The notes below the pieces were generated by a model, which worked only from the letters and a program-made list of their open reading frames with translations, was not told where the DNA came from and did no database searches. The position numbers and the translations under genes were made by a program. Shown here in pieces: positions 1 to 9,488 of a stretch of 36,728 nt of DNA (positions within the stretch are counted from its first letter, which is position 1; each line of letters begins with the position of its first letter). The DNA is from JAJTYI01 sp964420145 (GTDB taxonomy: Bacteria; Patescibacteriota; Dojkabacteria; B142; OLB20): contig CAYQRB010000005.1 of the NCBI GenBank assembly GCA_964420145.1, positions 1 through 36,728 on the forward strand. Direction: 5' to 3'.

Positions 1-2
1 TA

Positions 3-374
3 GACGCTAAAACAAGATTGTTATTGGGAACAGCGGCTTTAGGTATCGTATTGACAACTGCCTGTAATTTCGATCGGGGTGATAGTAGGTGGAATCCTGT
101 AGGATATGTTAGTTTAGAACCAGGTTTGGTTCTGTGTGAAGGTGAATACATAGTAAACTCATTAGGGCATGACGGAATTCATTTAAAAGTTGAAAGTGAG
201 GAAGAAGGAGAAGATGAAAAGATTTGGTACCCTGAAGAGTCTGGACTTTATTGTTCTGATAAGGAGACTATGTATTCTATAATTCGTACTAGAGGAAGTG
301 ATAGAAGTTATTACCCAGAAGCACCACACCAGAGATTAGACATATTTAAAAGATCTTATAGACCTAAACGATAA
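3..374 (+). CDS. Putative lipoprotein, 5' end outside the window
   Basis: The frame is open to the left edge, so the true start probably lies a few codons upstream; the first possible start inside the window is TTG at 18. The residues read from the edge are basic (DAKTR), then hydrophobic (LLLGTAALGIVLTTAC), then Asn-Phe-Asp. This is the shape of a type II signal peptide, with Cys as the lipidated residue, although Thr at -3 is not the usual lipobox residue. The remaining roughly 100 residues are polar and acidic, with no domain I recognise. The gene ends 56 nt before the convergent dnaG stop. Lipoprotein status is inference; function is unknown. Confidence 0.55.
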   Translation, partial: DAKTRLLLGTAALGIVLTTACNFDRGDSRWNPVGYVSLEPGLVLCEGEYIVNSLGHDGIHLKVESEEEGEDEKIWYPEESGLYCSDKETMYSIIRTRGSDRSYYPEAPHQRLDIFKRSYRPKR

Positions 375-430
375 ATATATTTCAGAAATCATAAAAACTA
401 TCACACTACTTGTGCTATGTGTTTTCTTGT

Positions 431-2146
431 TTATTTTTCTGTCTTGCGTATTTCTTTGCTTAGTATATCCAGCTCTTTTATAGAGTCTTCATCGTCACTA
501 CCCTCTAGTAGGGAAATCCTTTCTCGTATATAGATTTTGCGTAGTCGGTTATACGCTACTTTTATCTCTTTTTGAAAGTCTTTTTTGCTGTCTAGGATAT
601 TAACGGAAACCATAGATATATTTTCGTATAATTCTAAAGAGGAGGTGGGAATATTTTTTTGATTTTTAATAATCTCAAAAAGGTTAATATTCTCTTGTTT
701 TCTAAAAACTTTATCTGGGTCGATTTTTTCTACAGTTGATAACCATTGTGGGTGCTGGATTAGAAGTGAAAGTAAATAAGTCTCTTCGTCAAGCCGAAAA
801 ATTTTTGTAGTTATAGCTTTTTGCCCTGTCTGTTTGGTGTTAGAAATAGATACTTTTGTTCTATCTCGTTGTTTAAACTTATCAATCAGATCTTCTCGTG
901 GGACTTTGGCTTTTCTAGATAACTTCTCTAGGTAGTCACCTCTTTCTATGCTATCCTCTACTTTTGAAATAAAGGGAAGGATTTGACTGACAAAACCTGC
1001 TTTCTGCTTACTATCTTCTAAATCATAATTACCTGCCAAACTTTGAATTAAAAAATCTATTACGGGTTTTGCGAGGGCAACAGTTTTTTGCCAGTCTCCA
1101 CCCGTGGTTATAAGGTTGTCTACATCTTTATATTTCCCTATATCCACTACTAATACCTGTAAGTCGACTTTTTCTGCCAATTCTAATGATTTTAGAAGTG
1201 CTTTCTGCCCTGCCAAGTCATTATCAAATGCCAAATAAACTTTGGTACAATACCTTTTCAATAGTTTGAGCTGGTCTTCTGTTAGTGCCGTACCTAGTGG
1301 TGCCACAATATTTTTTATTCCTGCTTGATAAGAAGAAATAATATCAATATTTCCTTCTACAATGATTGCAAAATCTTGTTTGCGGATAGATTCTTTGGCT
1401 TGGAATAAACCATAAAGTAGTTTGCTTTTATTATAAACCTGTGTATCTGGAGAGTTTAGGTATTTAGGGCCTTTGTCTTCGGGGTCAATACTTCTCCCGC
1501 TAAAGCCGACAACTTCTCCTTGGTGATCTATTATTGGGAACATCAGTCGGTTACGGAATTTATCATAATTACGGTTGTTTCTGCTTGCAAGTAACCCCCA
1601 TTTTATTAACTCTGTCTCGGTATATCCTTTTTTAATTAAAAACTTCTTTAGGTTTTCAAATCCAACAGGAGCAAAACCTAGTTTGTATTCATTAATACCT
1701 TGTTTTGTAATCTGTCTTTTTTGTACATATTCCCGTGCAGTTTCTCCGTTTTTGTGTTCAGTTAAAAGATAGTAAAAATATTTAGAAACCAAAGTATTCA
1801 ACTCGATTAAACGATCTTTTTCTAGTTGTTGTTTTTTGAATTTAGGATTAGAAAATCTTTTTAACTGTACCCCTGCCCTTTTTGCTGATACCTCAAGCGC
1901 ATGAGGAAAATCAAGGCCTTCAATTTTTTCTAAAAATTTAATAACATCTCCCCCTTCTCCACAACCAAAGCATTTGAAAAGTCCAAGCTCTGAATTAACA
2001 GAAAAAGAAGGTGTTTTTTCTTGATGAAAAGGACAAGGAGCAAAGAAATTCCTTCCTGATTTTTTAAGACTGGGGACATATTCCTGTACTACAGATACTA
2101 TATCGAGTCGGTCTTTTATCTCATCGATCTGACTTCGGTCTGGCAT
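431..2146 (-). CDS. dnaG: DNA primase DnaG
   Basis: DnaG makes RNA primers at the replication fork. The 571-residue protein has the CHC2 zinc-finger ligands (C38, H41, C59, C62), the basic patch KFRNRLMFPI (196-205) of the RNA-polymerase domain, and the TOPRIM acid residues: E264 in VEGNIDI, then D308 and D310 in FDNDLAG. The family usually has EGYMDV at the first TOPRIM motif, so EGNIDI is a mild variant. The C-terminal 140 residues are poorly conserved and should hold the helicase-binding domain. Length is close to the E. coli enzyme (581). It is divergent from argS, across a 116-nt gap that holds a palindrome. Identification is secure. Confidence 0.96.
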   Translation of the reverse strand: MPDRSQIDEIKDRLDIVSVVQEYVPSLKKSGRNFFAPCPFHQEKTPSFSVNSELGLFKCFGCGEGGDVIKFLEKIEGLDFPHALEVSAKRAGVQLKRFSNPKFKKQQLEKDRLIELNTLVSKYFYYLLTEHKNGETAREYVQKRQITKQGINEYKLGFAPVGFENLKKFLIKKGYTETELIKWGLLASRNNRNYDKFRNRLMFPIIDHQGEVVGFSGRSIDPEDKGPKYLNSPDTQVYNKSKLLYGLFQAKESIRKQDFAIIVEGNIDIISSYQAGIKNIVAPLGTALTEDQLKLLKRYCTKVYLAFDNDLAGQKALLKSLELAEKVDLQVLVVDIGKYKDVDNLITTGGDWQKTVALAKPVIDFLIQSLAGNYDLEDSKQKAGFVSQILPFISKVEDSIERGDYLEKLSRKAKVPREDLIDKFKQRDRTKVSISNTKQTGQKAITTKIFRLDEETYLLSLLIQHPQWLSTVEKIDPDKVFRKQENINLFEIIKNQKNIPTSSLELYENISMVSVNILDSKKDFQKEIKVAYNRLRKIYIRERISLLEGSDDEDSIKELDILSKEIRKTEK

Positions 2147-2191
2147 TTGAGAATATAACTCTGGCTTATTTTAACATAGAGAAAAAGTCCA

Positions 2192-2209
2192 TATTCTAAA
2201 TATAGAATA
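2192..2209. promoter_or_regulatory. 18-bp palindrome between dnaG and argS
   Basis: TATTCTA, a 4-nt spacer, then TAGAATA: a perfect 7-bp inverted repeat in the divergent dnaG/argS intergenic region. It sits upstream of both start codons, so it could be a shared operator or just AT-rich chance symmetry. No regulator can be assigned. Confidence 0.3.
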
Positions 2210-2245
2210 GATTTATAAATTTAAAAACAATCTTATAAAATACGC

Positions 2246-2251
2246 TATAAT
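2246..2251 (+). promoter_or_regulatory. -10 box of argS, near-leaderless
   Basis: A consensus TATAAT lies 11 nt before the argS ATG. A start site about 7 nt downstream would leave a leader of about 5 nt and no room for a Shine-Dalgarno sequence. No convincing -35 box is seen at 16-18 nt. Confidence 0.5.
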
Positions 2252-2262
2252 AACCACTAAAT

Positions 2263-4182
2263 ATGGAAAAGCAAAAAAACAATACAAAAACTTCTTTTTA
2301 TAACGATCCATCAATCCAGCTGGTAGATCCCTCTGACTGGGATAAACAGAAAGCTTTTATAAATGAATTATATGGCTTTATTATGCAAGCCTTGTTAGTT
2401 TTGGATATTAAAGAAGAAAATATAAAAATAGATAAGACCGAAGATAGTAACTTTGGTGACTTTTCCTCTAATATTGCTATGCAATTAGCCAAAAACTGGG
2501 AAAGAAACCCAAAAGAACTAGCAACAGAGATTATTAATGCATTAAAGGAGATTGAAGGTTTTACTGATTATGTTGAAAAGGTAGAAGTTGCCGGTCCGGG
2601 ATTTCTAAACTTTTTCCTAAAACAAGAAGTCTTTATTCAGGAACTTGCACGATTTGTTGAGCAGAAAGATAGTTATGGTATTCCTATATTACGGGGAAAA
2701 AAGATAATGTTTGAATATGCTCACCCTAACCCCTTTAAGAGTTTTCACATTGGACATTTGAGAAATATAGTACTAGGAGAATCTTTGGTACGGATACTTG
2801 AGAGTCTTGGAGCAGAAGTTGTTAGGGTTAATTATCAGGGTGATGTAGGTATGCATATAGCAAAATCACTTTGGGCTATGATTAAAAAAGAGAAAGACGG
2901 AGAGTTTGATCCTTTAGAAACAGAGACAAAAAGTAGTTATGAGAAAATGAAAACAATAGGAGGGCTATATGCTTATGGAGCAACTAAATTTGAAGAGGAT
3001 GAAATTATCAAAAGAGAAATTACTAATATAAACTACGCAATATATACGATTCACCAAAAAAAGTTTCTTATAGCAAAACCTGCTTGGCATCCATTTAAGG
3101 AATATTCTGACTATATGGAGGATATAAATATAGATCTAAAGAAAATAGAAGAGTTTTATGAGCTTGGGAAAAGATGGAGTTTAGATGAATTCCATAGGAT
3201 ATATAAAAGGTTAGGATCATCATTTGCCAGGGAGTATATGGAATCAGAAACACTGTATTTTAGTGACTTAAATATTAAAAAAGCATTGAAGCAGAATATA
3301 CTAGAGGAGAGTGAAGGTGCAGTAGTTTTCAAAGGGGAGAAATATGGATTAGATACACGAGTTTTTCTTAATTCGTTTAAGCTTCCTACCTATGAAGGTA
3401 AAGAGCTTGGACTTGGAGAGCTAAAACGCAAAGAGTTTGAAAGTATTGACCTGCATATACATAATGTCGCAGTTGAGCAGATAAGTTTTTTCAAGGTTAC
3501 TTTTAAAGTTAAGGAATTACTAGACCCTCAAAACTATGCGGGCAAACAATACCATAATGCATATGAGTTTGTAGGACTAACTTCGGGGAAAATGGCATCT
3601 CGTAAAGGAAGAGTTGTACTAGGAGAGGATGTGTTAGACGAAGCGGTGAGGCTATTAGAACCTTTGATGGATGAAAAGAAAATTGAGCACAATACAAAGA
3701 GTATTATTTTAGAGAAAATTGCTGTTGGAGCCGTCAAATATGCGTTTTTAAATATTAGCCCATTTAGATATTTAGCTTTTGATATAAACAACAGTGTAAG
3801 TTTCGAAGGGGATTCTGGTCCATATCTGCTTTATACCTATGCTAGGGGTAGTAAGTTGGTTAAAGATTCAAAAACGGAAATTCGATTAGATAAAGAATTA
3901 CTATTGAAATTAGATCATAAACAAGAGGTTTTGCTGATAAAGCAATTAGCAAATTTCTCTAATATAGTGATTGAATCCGGAAAACAACTATCACCTAATT
4001 TCTTGACAATGTATTTGTTTGAGTTGGCACAGCTTTTTAATTCATTTTATAAAAACTCTCCTGTTTTAAATGAATCGGTAGACGAACTAAGACAGGCAAG
4101 GCTTATGCTAACAAAAATAACTACGCTTGTTTTACAAAAAGGATTGTATTTGTTAGGGATTGAAACGGTAGATAGAATGTAA
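2263..4182 (+). CDS. argS: Arginine--tRNA ligase
   Basis: Class I aminoacyl-tRNA synthetase that charges tRNA-Arg in the cytoplasm. The 639-residue protein starts with the Arg-specific Add-1-like N-terminal domain (about 35-125). It has the HIGH signature (HIGH, 162-165, in FHIGHLRN), the GDVGMHIAKSLW motif just after it, a KMSKS-type loop KMASRKG (443-449), and the DALR anticodon-binding C-terminus ending LLGIETVDRM, typical of ArgS. The 30-odd residues before the Add-1 domain are extra. A TATAAT box sits 11 nt upstream. It ends 37 nt before a convergent gene, with no clear terminator. Confidence 0.96.
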   Translation: MEKQKNNTKTSFYNDPSIQLVDPSDWDKQKAFINELYGFIMQALLVLDIKEENIKIDKTEDSNFGDFSSNIAMQLAKNWERNPKELATEIINALKEIEGFTDYVEKVEVAGPGFLNFFLKQEVFIQELARFVEQKDSYGIPILRGKKIMFEYAHPNPFKSFHIGHLRNIVLGESLVRILESLGAEVVRVNYQGDVGMHIAKSLWAMIKKEKDGEFDPLETETKSSYEKMKTIGGLYAYGATKFEEDEIIKREITNINYAIYTIHQKKFLIAKPAWHPFKEYSDYMEDINIDLKKIEEFYELGKRWSLDEFHRIYKRLGSSFAREYMESETLYFSDLNIKKALKQNILEESEGAVVFKGEKYGLDTRVFLNSFKLPTYEGKELGLGELKRKEFESIDLHIHNVAVEQISFFKVTFKVKELLDPQNYAGKQYHNAYEFVGLTSGKMASRKGRVVLGEDVLDEAVRLLEPLMDEKKIEHNTKSIILEKIAVGAVKYAFLNISPFRYLAFDINNSVSFEGDSGPYLLYTYARGSKLVKDSKTEIRLDKELLLKLDHKQEVLLIKQLANFSNIVIESGKQLSPNFLTMYLFELAQLFNSFYKNSPVLNESVDELRQARLMLTKITTLVLQKGLYLLGIETVDRM

Positions 4183-4219
4183 AGGGTGCGATAATCAACT
4201 TCTATTTGTAATTTATATA

Positions 4220-6025
4220 CTAAAGGGTAGTCCCTTCTTTTGATATTTTATGTTTAGTTTTTATCCTTTTAAATAACGAACCAAATATTGTTTGTAAAAT
4301 CAATAGTCCGGTTAATACAAACAATGCAAAGCCAGTATATATCATATAGTTGGCATTGCGACTCAAAGAAGCAGGTATGTTTGCTGTTTGGATTCGTAAG
4401 GTTAAATTATCAAACCATAGTTCTAGCTGGTTTTTTTCCACTTTGGGATACTTAGTTAAAATATCTGCTGAGGTAGAAAGAATTTCTTCCTTGGGGAGTT
4501 GTTTTATTACTGTAATTTCGAAATCAGGTGAGGCTAGATCGACTTGTTTCCCGTAACTCACCCTTTCTATCGATGGAGGAGAATTGGGGTCAGCTACAGC
4601 AACATGAGTGTAAAAATGGTTTAAATCCCCGCCTATTAGTGCCGGTCCAGATTCTCCCCAAGTAACATCTACACTTAGCCATTCTTTTAGACCAGGTAGA
4701 TATACTTGTACCCATTGATGTGCATCTTGCTGGTTTTCTCCAATTCGTGCATCATAGCCGTATCCATATGCTGCTCGTGTTGGGATTCCTTGTGCACGAC
4801 TCAGTGCTAGAAATAAATCCGAGTACTCCATACATACTGCAGCACCTCCTTGTAGGGTTTTTAGAGCACCTTGTCTGTTGTTGATCCCGAAGCGTTTAAC
4901 TTCTGAGTAATCTATAGTATCGATGATATGCGAGTAGTCAGATTCAATAATTTCATAAATATTTTTTTTGTCGGATTTTAGTTCAGAAGCCCTTTTTTGG
5001 ATCTCGGGGTGGTCAACCTCCCAAAATTGTGAAGGGTTTAAGTACTTGGTCATTTCTTGAATATCAATATCATCCAATACTCCTGCATTATCTCGTGAGG
5101 CTTGTTGGTTAATTTTACTTACTTCTGCATATCCTTCTACTGTTATTACTCCATCTTGATGACTAGGCATCTTAAATGTAGCTATCAAGTTCCCTTCTTC
5201 ATCAGCGACGACTTGTTTAGGAATAGGATCTAAGTTTTTAAAGAAAACTCTCTGTATCGTTTCTGCTTCGGTTATATCTCTTGGAATAACTAGACTATAT
5301 TCATTGAAATAGCCTTTGTTAATTGCACTTGATGCTTTTACAGGTTGAGAGAGAGTAAATTGATAATATTGTGTTTTTCCGATCTGAACCCAAATTTTGC
5401 TTCCGATTAGGCTTTCTGGAGAGATTTTATAAACATAGTAATTCCCCTCTACAAGAGTTTCGACAGGAGTAGGTACCACAAACCCTACCTCTCCTAAATT
5501 ACGATTTATTTTTATGGTTGTTTGATATTTATAACTGGTTGTTCCGTTATCAAATTTGTAGTCTTTTCCGAAACCAGGAGAAAATATATCTAAAAGAGCT
5601 CCAGTTGTCTTGATTAAACCATAGTTGTTATAAATGATCTTGAATTCTTTGGATTGACCTATTCCAATACTAGAATTATAAGGGATTAGTACTTCTGTAT
5701 GACCTGTATCCTCGCTACCCTGCTTATTTTGTACAATTTTTCCATCAATAAATGTCTGTGCGGATAGAAAAGATGGTTGAAGCTTATCTTCATTCTCGTC
5801 AATAACAATAATTTGAAAGGTTTCGTTATTTTCTTTTGTAATAAGCCTGTTTGCAGAATTATTGTGAATTGTTCGTGTTTCAGTTGTTTCTATACTTTCC
5901 GCAGAATCTATAACTAGTTCTCTATTTATGTCTACTAGGAAATCCGAGGCATAAACTTGACTAGAGAAGCCAACGAAAAAAAAAGAGGTTATTATGAGGA
6001 AAATGTAAAACGGTATTTTTCCCAT
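4220..6025 (-). CDS. Secreted, membrane-anchored transglutaminase-fold protein
   Basis: The 601-residue protein has an N-terminal signal peptide (about 1-26, ending VYA), a long beta-rich extracellular region, and a transglutaminase-like core with the catalytic triad in place: C398 (AAVCMEYSDL), H436 (DAHQWVQVYLPG) and D453 (LSVDVTWG). One C-terminal membrane helix (about 567-588) and a basic tail follow. This predicts a cell-surface cysteine protease or transpeptidase-like enzyme facing outward; the substrate is unknown. The family is common in bacteria and is often involved in envelope protein processing. It is convergent with argS and divergent from ftsK. No operon partner is visible. Confidence 0.85.
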   Translation of the reverse strand: MGKIPFYIFLIITSFFFVGFSSQVYASDFLVDINRELVIDSAESIETTETRTIHNNSANRLITKENNETFQIIVIDENEDKLQPSFLSAQTFIDGKIVQNKQGSEDTGHTEVLIPYNSSIGIGQSKEFKIIYNNYGLIKTTGALLDIFSPGFGKDYKFDNGTTSYKYQTTIKINRNLGEVGFVVPTPVETLVEGNYYVYKISPESLIGSKIWVQIGKTQYYQFTLSQPVKASSAINKGYFNEYSLVIPRDITEAETIQRVFFKNLDPIPKQVVADEEGNLIATFKMPSHQDGVITVEGYAEVSKINQQASRDNAGVLDDIDIQEMTKYLNPSQFWEVDHPEIQKRASELKSDKKNIYEIIESDYSHIIDTIDYSEVKRFGINNRQGALKTLQGGAAVCMEYSDLFLALSRAQGIPTRAAYGYGYDARIGENQQDAHQWVQVYLPGLKEWLSVDVTWGESGPALIGGDLNHFYTHVAVADPNSPPSIERVSYGKQVDLASPDFEITVIKQLPKEEILSTSADILTKYPKVEKNQLELWFDNLTLRIQTANIPASLSRNANYMIYTGFALFVLTGLLILQTIFGSLFKRIKTKHKISKEGTTL

Positions 6026-6064
6026 GTTTATTTATTATTTAAATTAACCAAAAGGAAATAAAAA

Positions 6065-6215
6065 ATGTCGAATTATTTATGATATAAGCAACAAACCTTT
6101 TGTAGATAACAAAAAGAAAGACCTTGACGATCTGGTGGGTAGCAAAATGACCATCTATGATGGTGACCTTTTGGTTCATGAGGTTTGTTTGTTCTCTAAA
6201 CAATATATTAACTGA
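6065..6215 (+). pseudogene. Possible small ORF with a +1 frame break
   Basis: ATG at 6065 follows an AAGGAA Shine-Dalgarno-like sequence (6052-6057) with 7-nt spacing, but the frame stops after five codons (MSNYL). Dropping one T of the TTT at 6076-6078 joins it to a frame that runs to TGA at 6213 and reads as a plausible 49-residue polar peptide (for example DLDDLVGSKMTIYDGDLLV). No homologue is recognised. The same DNA contains a 9-bp inverted repeat (6090-6098 with 6181-6189) and an ACCATC/GATGGT hairpin (about 6150-6164), so a structured RNA or leader element is an alternative. This fills most of the 276-nt gap between the transglutaminase-fold gene and ftsK. Confidence 0.3.
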
Positions 6216-6301
6216 GAATATGGGAAAAAGGAAGAAGCCTTTTAGAATATTACTGATTGTGGTAGATTTATGTTAACTTCTTAGTTGATTTATAGAGAGA
6301 A

Positions 6302-8524
6302 TTGGCATTTCGTAAAAAACGCAAAACTAAACCTACTTATGATAGTGATGAGACCAAAGTCGTAATAGGGTTAATAGCCTTTTGCTTGGCAATATTCATA
6401 ATACTTAGTTATTTTTTGACAGGGCCTTTTTTCGTGTTTTTGAAATCTTTGGCAGGAGTAGGGACTGTTTTTCTTTCGGGATTTTTCCTATTCCTTGCAC
6501 TAGCACTATTTAGAACAAACTTCCCCTTTGCTACTAAAAGAAGTATTTTGGGGATGATGCTTTTAACAATAGCCTTTACAGGTATAATGGCATCTTTTTT
6601 TAGTGATAATCTAACCCCAACAGATAATAGATCGTTAAAGTACGGTGGGTTGTTAGGATATTATGTATATACCTTTTTAAACGAGAGGGTTTTCTTAAAC
6701 TTCACTCCAGTTTTCTTGGTTTTTTTAATGGCATTTTCTTTGCCACTTGTAGCTTCTGTAAGTTTCGTTGTTTTTTTCGAAAAAATTGGACAAGCATTTG
6801 CCTGGGTTATATTAAAACTTAAAAGAAACAATGATATTAAAGAAGTCGAGCAGAATGCTAAAGAAATCAATACTTTTGGTGATTTTCGTAGACAGCATAC
6901 AGGTGTTTTGGATAAGGATAAACCAAGCAAACCTCTGCAGGTAAAAGAGAAAATTTCAGAAGGTCACCAGACGGTATCAAATTTATCGGGAGAAAAATCA
7001 GCTACCAAAGTTGCAATTGTGGAAAAGTCCAAAGAAGGCGCATTTGTTAATGAGGAGTTACAATACCCCGGCTGGAAACTACCTCCTGCAGAAGTGTTAG
7101 ATCCTTTCAAAAAGAAAAAACCATCTCAGGCTAATATCAATAAAAATGCTGATATTATTGAACAAACACTAAAAAGTTTTGGGGTAAAAGCAACAGTAGT
7201 AGATGTTTTGATTGGTCCGACCGTTACTCAGTATGCACTAGATATTGCACTTGGTACAAAAGTTAATAAAATTTCAAACCTTAGTAACGACTTAGCATTG
7301 GCTCTTGCTACGAGTTCTAGTGCTTTAAGGATAGAAGCTCCGATACCAGGTACTTCCTATGTTGGAGTCGAAATCCCTAATGAAGACAGAGAGACCGTCT
7401 ACTCAAAAGAAATTCTAAGTGATAATCAATTGTTGGGGGATAAATATCGCCTACCGTTGGGATTAGGAGTGAATTTGAAAGGGGAAACTATCTATACAGA
7501 CTTACAGAAAATGCCACATATGCTTATAGCTGGTGCTACTGGTTCTGGAAAATCCGTTTTAACCAATGGTTTTCTAATTAGTTTGTTAATGTCAAAAACT
7601 CCAGATGAGGTGAAGTTTATTATGATTGATCCCAAACAGGTAGAATTGTCAGATTATAATGGAATTCCTCATTTACTAACTCCTGTAATTACCGAGATGG
7701 ATAAAGTTATCAATGCTTTGAAATGGGCAATTGCAGAGATGGAAAGGCGATACACCGTTTTTAAGGATGCAAAGGTGAGAAATATCGAAGCATATAATAA
7801 AATGATGGGATTTAGTGCAATACCGTATATTGTTTTGGTTGTAGATGAAATGGCAGATATGATGATGTCTACCAATAGAGTAGAAACAGAGGCAGCGATT
7901 GTAAGACTTGCACAAAAAGCTAGAGCTACAGGTTTGCACCTCATACTTGCCACACAAAGACCTTCTGTTGATGTGATTACCGGACTTATTAAAGCAAATA
8001 TTCCTTGTAGGATTGGAATGAGTGTAACAACTCAAATAGATTCAAGGGTCATACTTGATCATATTGGAGCGGAGTCGTTATTGGGTATGGGAGATATGTT
8101 ATACAAAGACCCTACTTTTAGCAGGGCTTCAAGAATACAGGGTTTTTGGATATCTTCAGAGGAAATACAAAAAGTAGTCCAATACATAAAAGATCAGGTA
8201 AGTGAGGTTGAATATACAAAAGAGGTGGTAGAAGCACAAAAAGATCCCAATGCACCAGTAAACGAGGCTGGAGATTTGTCAGATGATGACCAGTTTGCAA
8301 ATGCAGTTAGGGTGATTGTTAATTCTCAAAAAGGCTCTGCATCTTTACTCCAAAGAAAGCTCAAACTAGGCTATAACCGTGCGGCAAGACTATTAGATGA
8401 ACTTGAAGAATATGGAGTAGTTAGCGCTCCTAATGGTAGTAAGCCTCGTGATGTTTTGATTACTGATGCGGAAGAGTTCCTTCAATCAATGGGAAATCCA
8501 GAAAATGTAGCAAGTGAAGAATAA
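6302..8524 (+). CDS. ftsK: DNA translocase FtsK/SpoIIIE
   Basis: Septal DNA pump that clears chromosomes from the division plane. The start is TTG at 6302 because the frame has a stop at 6293-6295 and the next ATG is about 80 codons in. The 740 residues show about four N-terminal membrane helices (roughly 20-170), a short charged linker (about 175-260), the alpha/beta motor with Walker A GATGSGKS (411-418) and Walker B LVVDE (D515, E516), the conserved HLILATQRPSVDVITG segment, and a C-terminal winged-helix gamma domain (about 660-715, with LLQRKLKLGYNRAARLLDEL) that reads polarity sites. The linker is much shorter than in E. coli FtsK, as in SpoIIIE-type proteins. Confidence 0.95.
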   Translation: MAFRKKRKTKPTYDSDETKVVIGLIAFCLAIFIILSYFLTGPFFVFLKSLAGVGTVFLSGFFLFLALALFRTNFPFATKRSILGMMLLTIAFTGIMASFFSDNLTPTDNRSLKYGGLLGYYVYTFLNERVFLNFTPVFLVFLMAFSLPLVASVSFVVFFEKIGQAFAWVILKLKRNNDIKEVEQNAKEINTFGDFRRQHTGVLDKDKPSKPLQVKEKISEGHQTVSNLSGEKSATKVAIVEKSKEGAFVNEELQYPGWKLPPAEVLDPFKKKKPSQANINKNADIIEQTLKSFGVKATVVDVLIGPTVTQYALDIALGTKVNKISNLSNDLALALATSSSALRIEAPIPGTSYVGVEIPNEDRETVYSKEILSDNQLLGDKYRLPLGLGVNLKGETIYTDLQKMPHMLIAGATGSGKSVLTNGFLISLLMSKTPDEVKFIMIDPKQVELSDYNGIPHLLTPVITEMDKVINALKWAIAEMERRYTVFKDAKVRNIEAYNKMMGFSAIPYIVLVVDEMADMMMSTNRVETEAAIVRLAQKARATGLHLILATQRPSVDVITGLIKANIPCRIGMSVTTQIDSRVILDHIGAESLLGMGDMLYKDPTFSRASRIQGFWISSEEIQKVVQYIKDQVSEVEYTKEVVEAQKDPNAPVNEAGDLSDDDQFANAVRVIVNSQKGSASLLQRKLKLGYNRAARLLDELEEYGVVSAPNGSKPRDVLITDAEEFLQSMGNPENVASEE

Positions 8525-8540
8525 AATGAGGATTATAAAA

Positions 8541-9416
8541 TTACTGTGCTTCAGGTAAAGGGGTGTTGACAACAGGTTTTGGAGTTTGTGGTTTATCTCC
8601 AAAGGTTAGTGGTTGGGGAATTTCTTTGGCAGGTGCAAGAGGATCAAAATCTGCTGGTAGCTCTTCTGGCTCTTTTGCTTCGACATTTAGAGGATACCTT
8701 TTCTGTTTTTTCTTTTCTGAAATCGTAGTAACTTCGGTTTTAGTCTTCTCTGATACCGGTTTTTCCTCAAGATCAGGTTTGTTAATAATAGTCATTAGCT
8801 GTGATGCAACAAGGAAGGTTTCGGGATTTTGAGTGGTGGTAAAGTTTTTTGTAGCTCTGTAAACTCCAGCAAGTAGTTTTTTGGCAGAATTAGAATCAAG
8901 CTTTAGCTTATTTTTTTTAATAAATTTATAAACAAGTATTGGAACAACATCGGTATCGGTAGAGCTTTTTATAAAAATAGACTCCCCTTTTGAAAAATCA
9001 AGAACTTTAAGTGAATCAATAGACTGAGCTTGTTCTGGGTTAATGTCTATAAAGATTCTAAGATCAAAGAAGTTGTGGGTTCGTGAAATAGCAATATCTG
9101 GATTTCCAATCTCACCTTTCTCTGTAGAGAGTCTGATTTTGACATCCTGGTCTGTTTGTTCCCAGTCTATAGTGGAGATTTTATCCTCAAATCTTCCAAG
9201 TGTAATCACAAGATCTTTTGCACTGTTAGGATTGAAAATTGAAGCCTTTTCGATTTCCTCATTATCTTCAAGGAAACTATCTTTTTTATCAAGAAGTATT
9301 AGATAGTTTTTTTTCGCTTTCTTTAAAACCAGACTAAGTGCAAGAATTGACTCCCAAATACCTGGCTCTGGTTGTTGTCCCGGAATAATTAAAATTGATT
9401 GGGCCTTGATTAACAT
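8541..9416 (-). CDS. Degenerate DHH-family phosphoesterase-like protein, probably not catalytic
   Basis: The 291-residue protein follows the layout of DHH/DHHA1 (NrnA-like) phosphoesterases. The segment STDTDVVPILVYKFIKK (152-168) matches the usual ASSTAEIVYELL stretch, and KKLLAGVYRATKNFTTTQNP (179-198) matches LLAGIYTDTGNF plus its downstream loop. The metal sites are gone: the family's SHxNPDGDAIGS is PGQQPEPGIWES here (12-23), and no DHH triad is present; IFIDINPE (121-128) may be its relic. The last roughly 75 residues are Pro/Lys/Glu-rich and look disordered. A non-catalytic nucleotide- or RNA-binding role is inference. It ends 16 nt from the convergent ftsK stop and is divergent from the PEGA-like gene. 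Confidence 0.6.
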   Translation of the reverse strand: MLIKAQSILIIPGQQPEPGIWESILALSLVLKKAKKNYLILLDKKDSFLEDNEEIEKASIFNPNSAKDLVITLGRFEDKISTIDWEQTDQDVKIRLSTEKGEIGNPDIAISRTHNFFDLRIFIDINPEQAQSIDSLKVLDFSKGESIFIKSSTDTDVVPILVYKFIKKNKLKLDSNSAKKLLAGVYRATKNFTTTQNPETFLVASQLMTIINKPDLEEKPVSEKTKTEVTTISEKKKQKRYPLNVEAKEPEELPADFDPLAPAKEIPQPLTFGDKPQTPKPVVNTPLPEAQ

Positions 9417-9488
9417 AATTGAGTCAAGACTGGATATAACTATGGGGGCAATGGTATATTTTAACAGTAAGATAGCTTATAAGTAAAC

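Noticed and set aside
7676..8035. 119-residue minus-strand ORF inside ftsK
   Set aside because: It is antisense to the conserved ftsK motor domain, has Cys/His-rich low-quality composition and no start signals.
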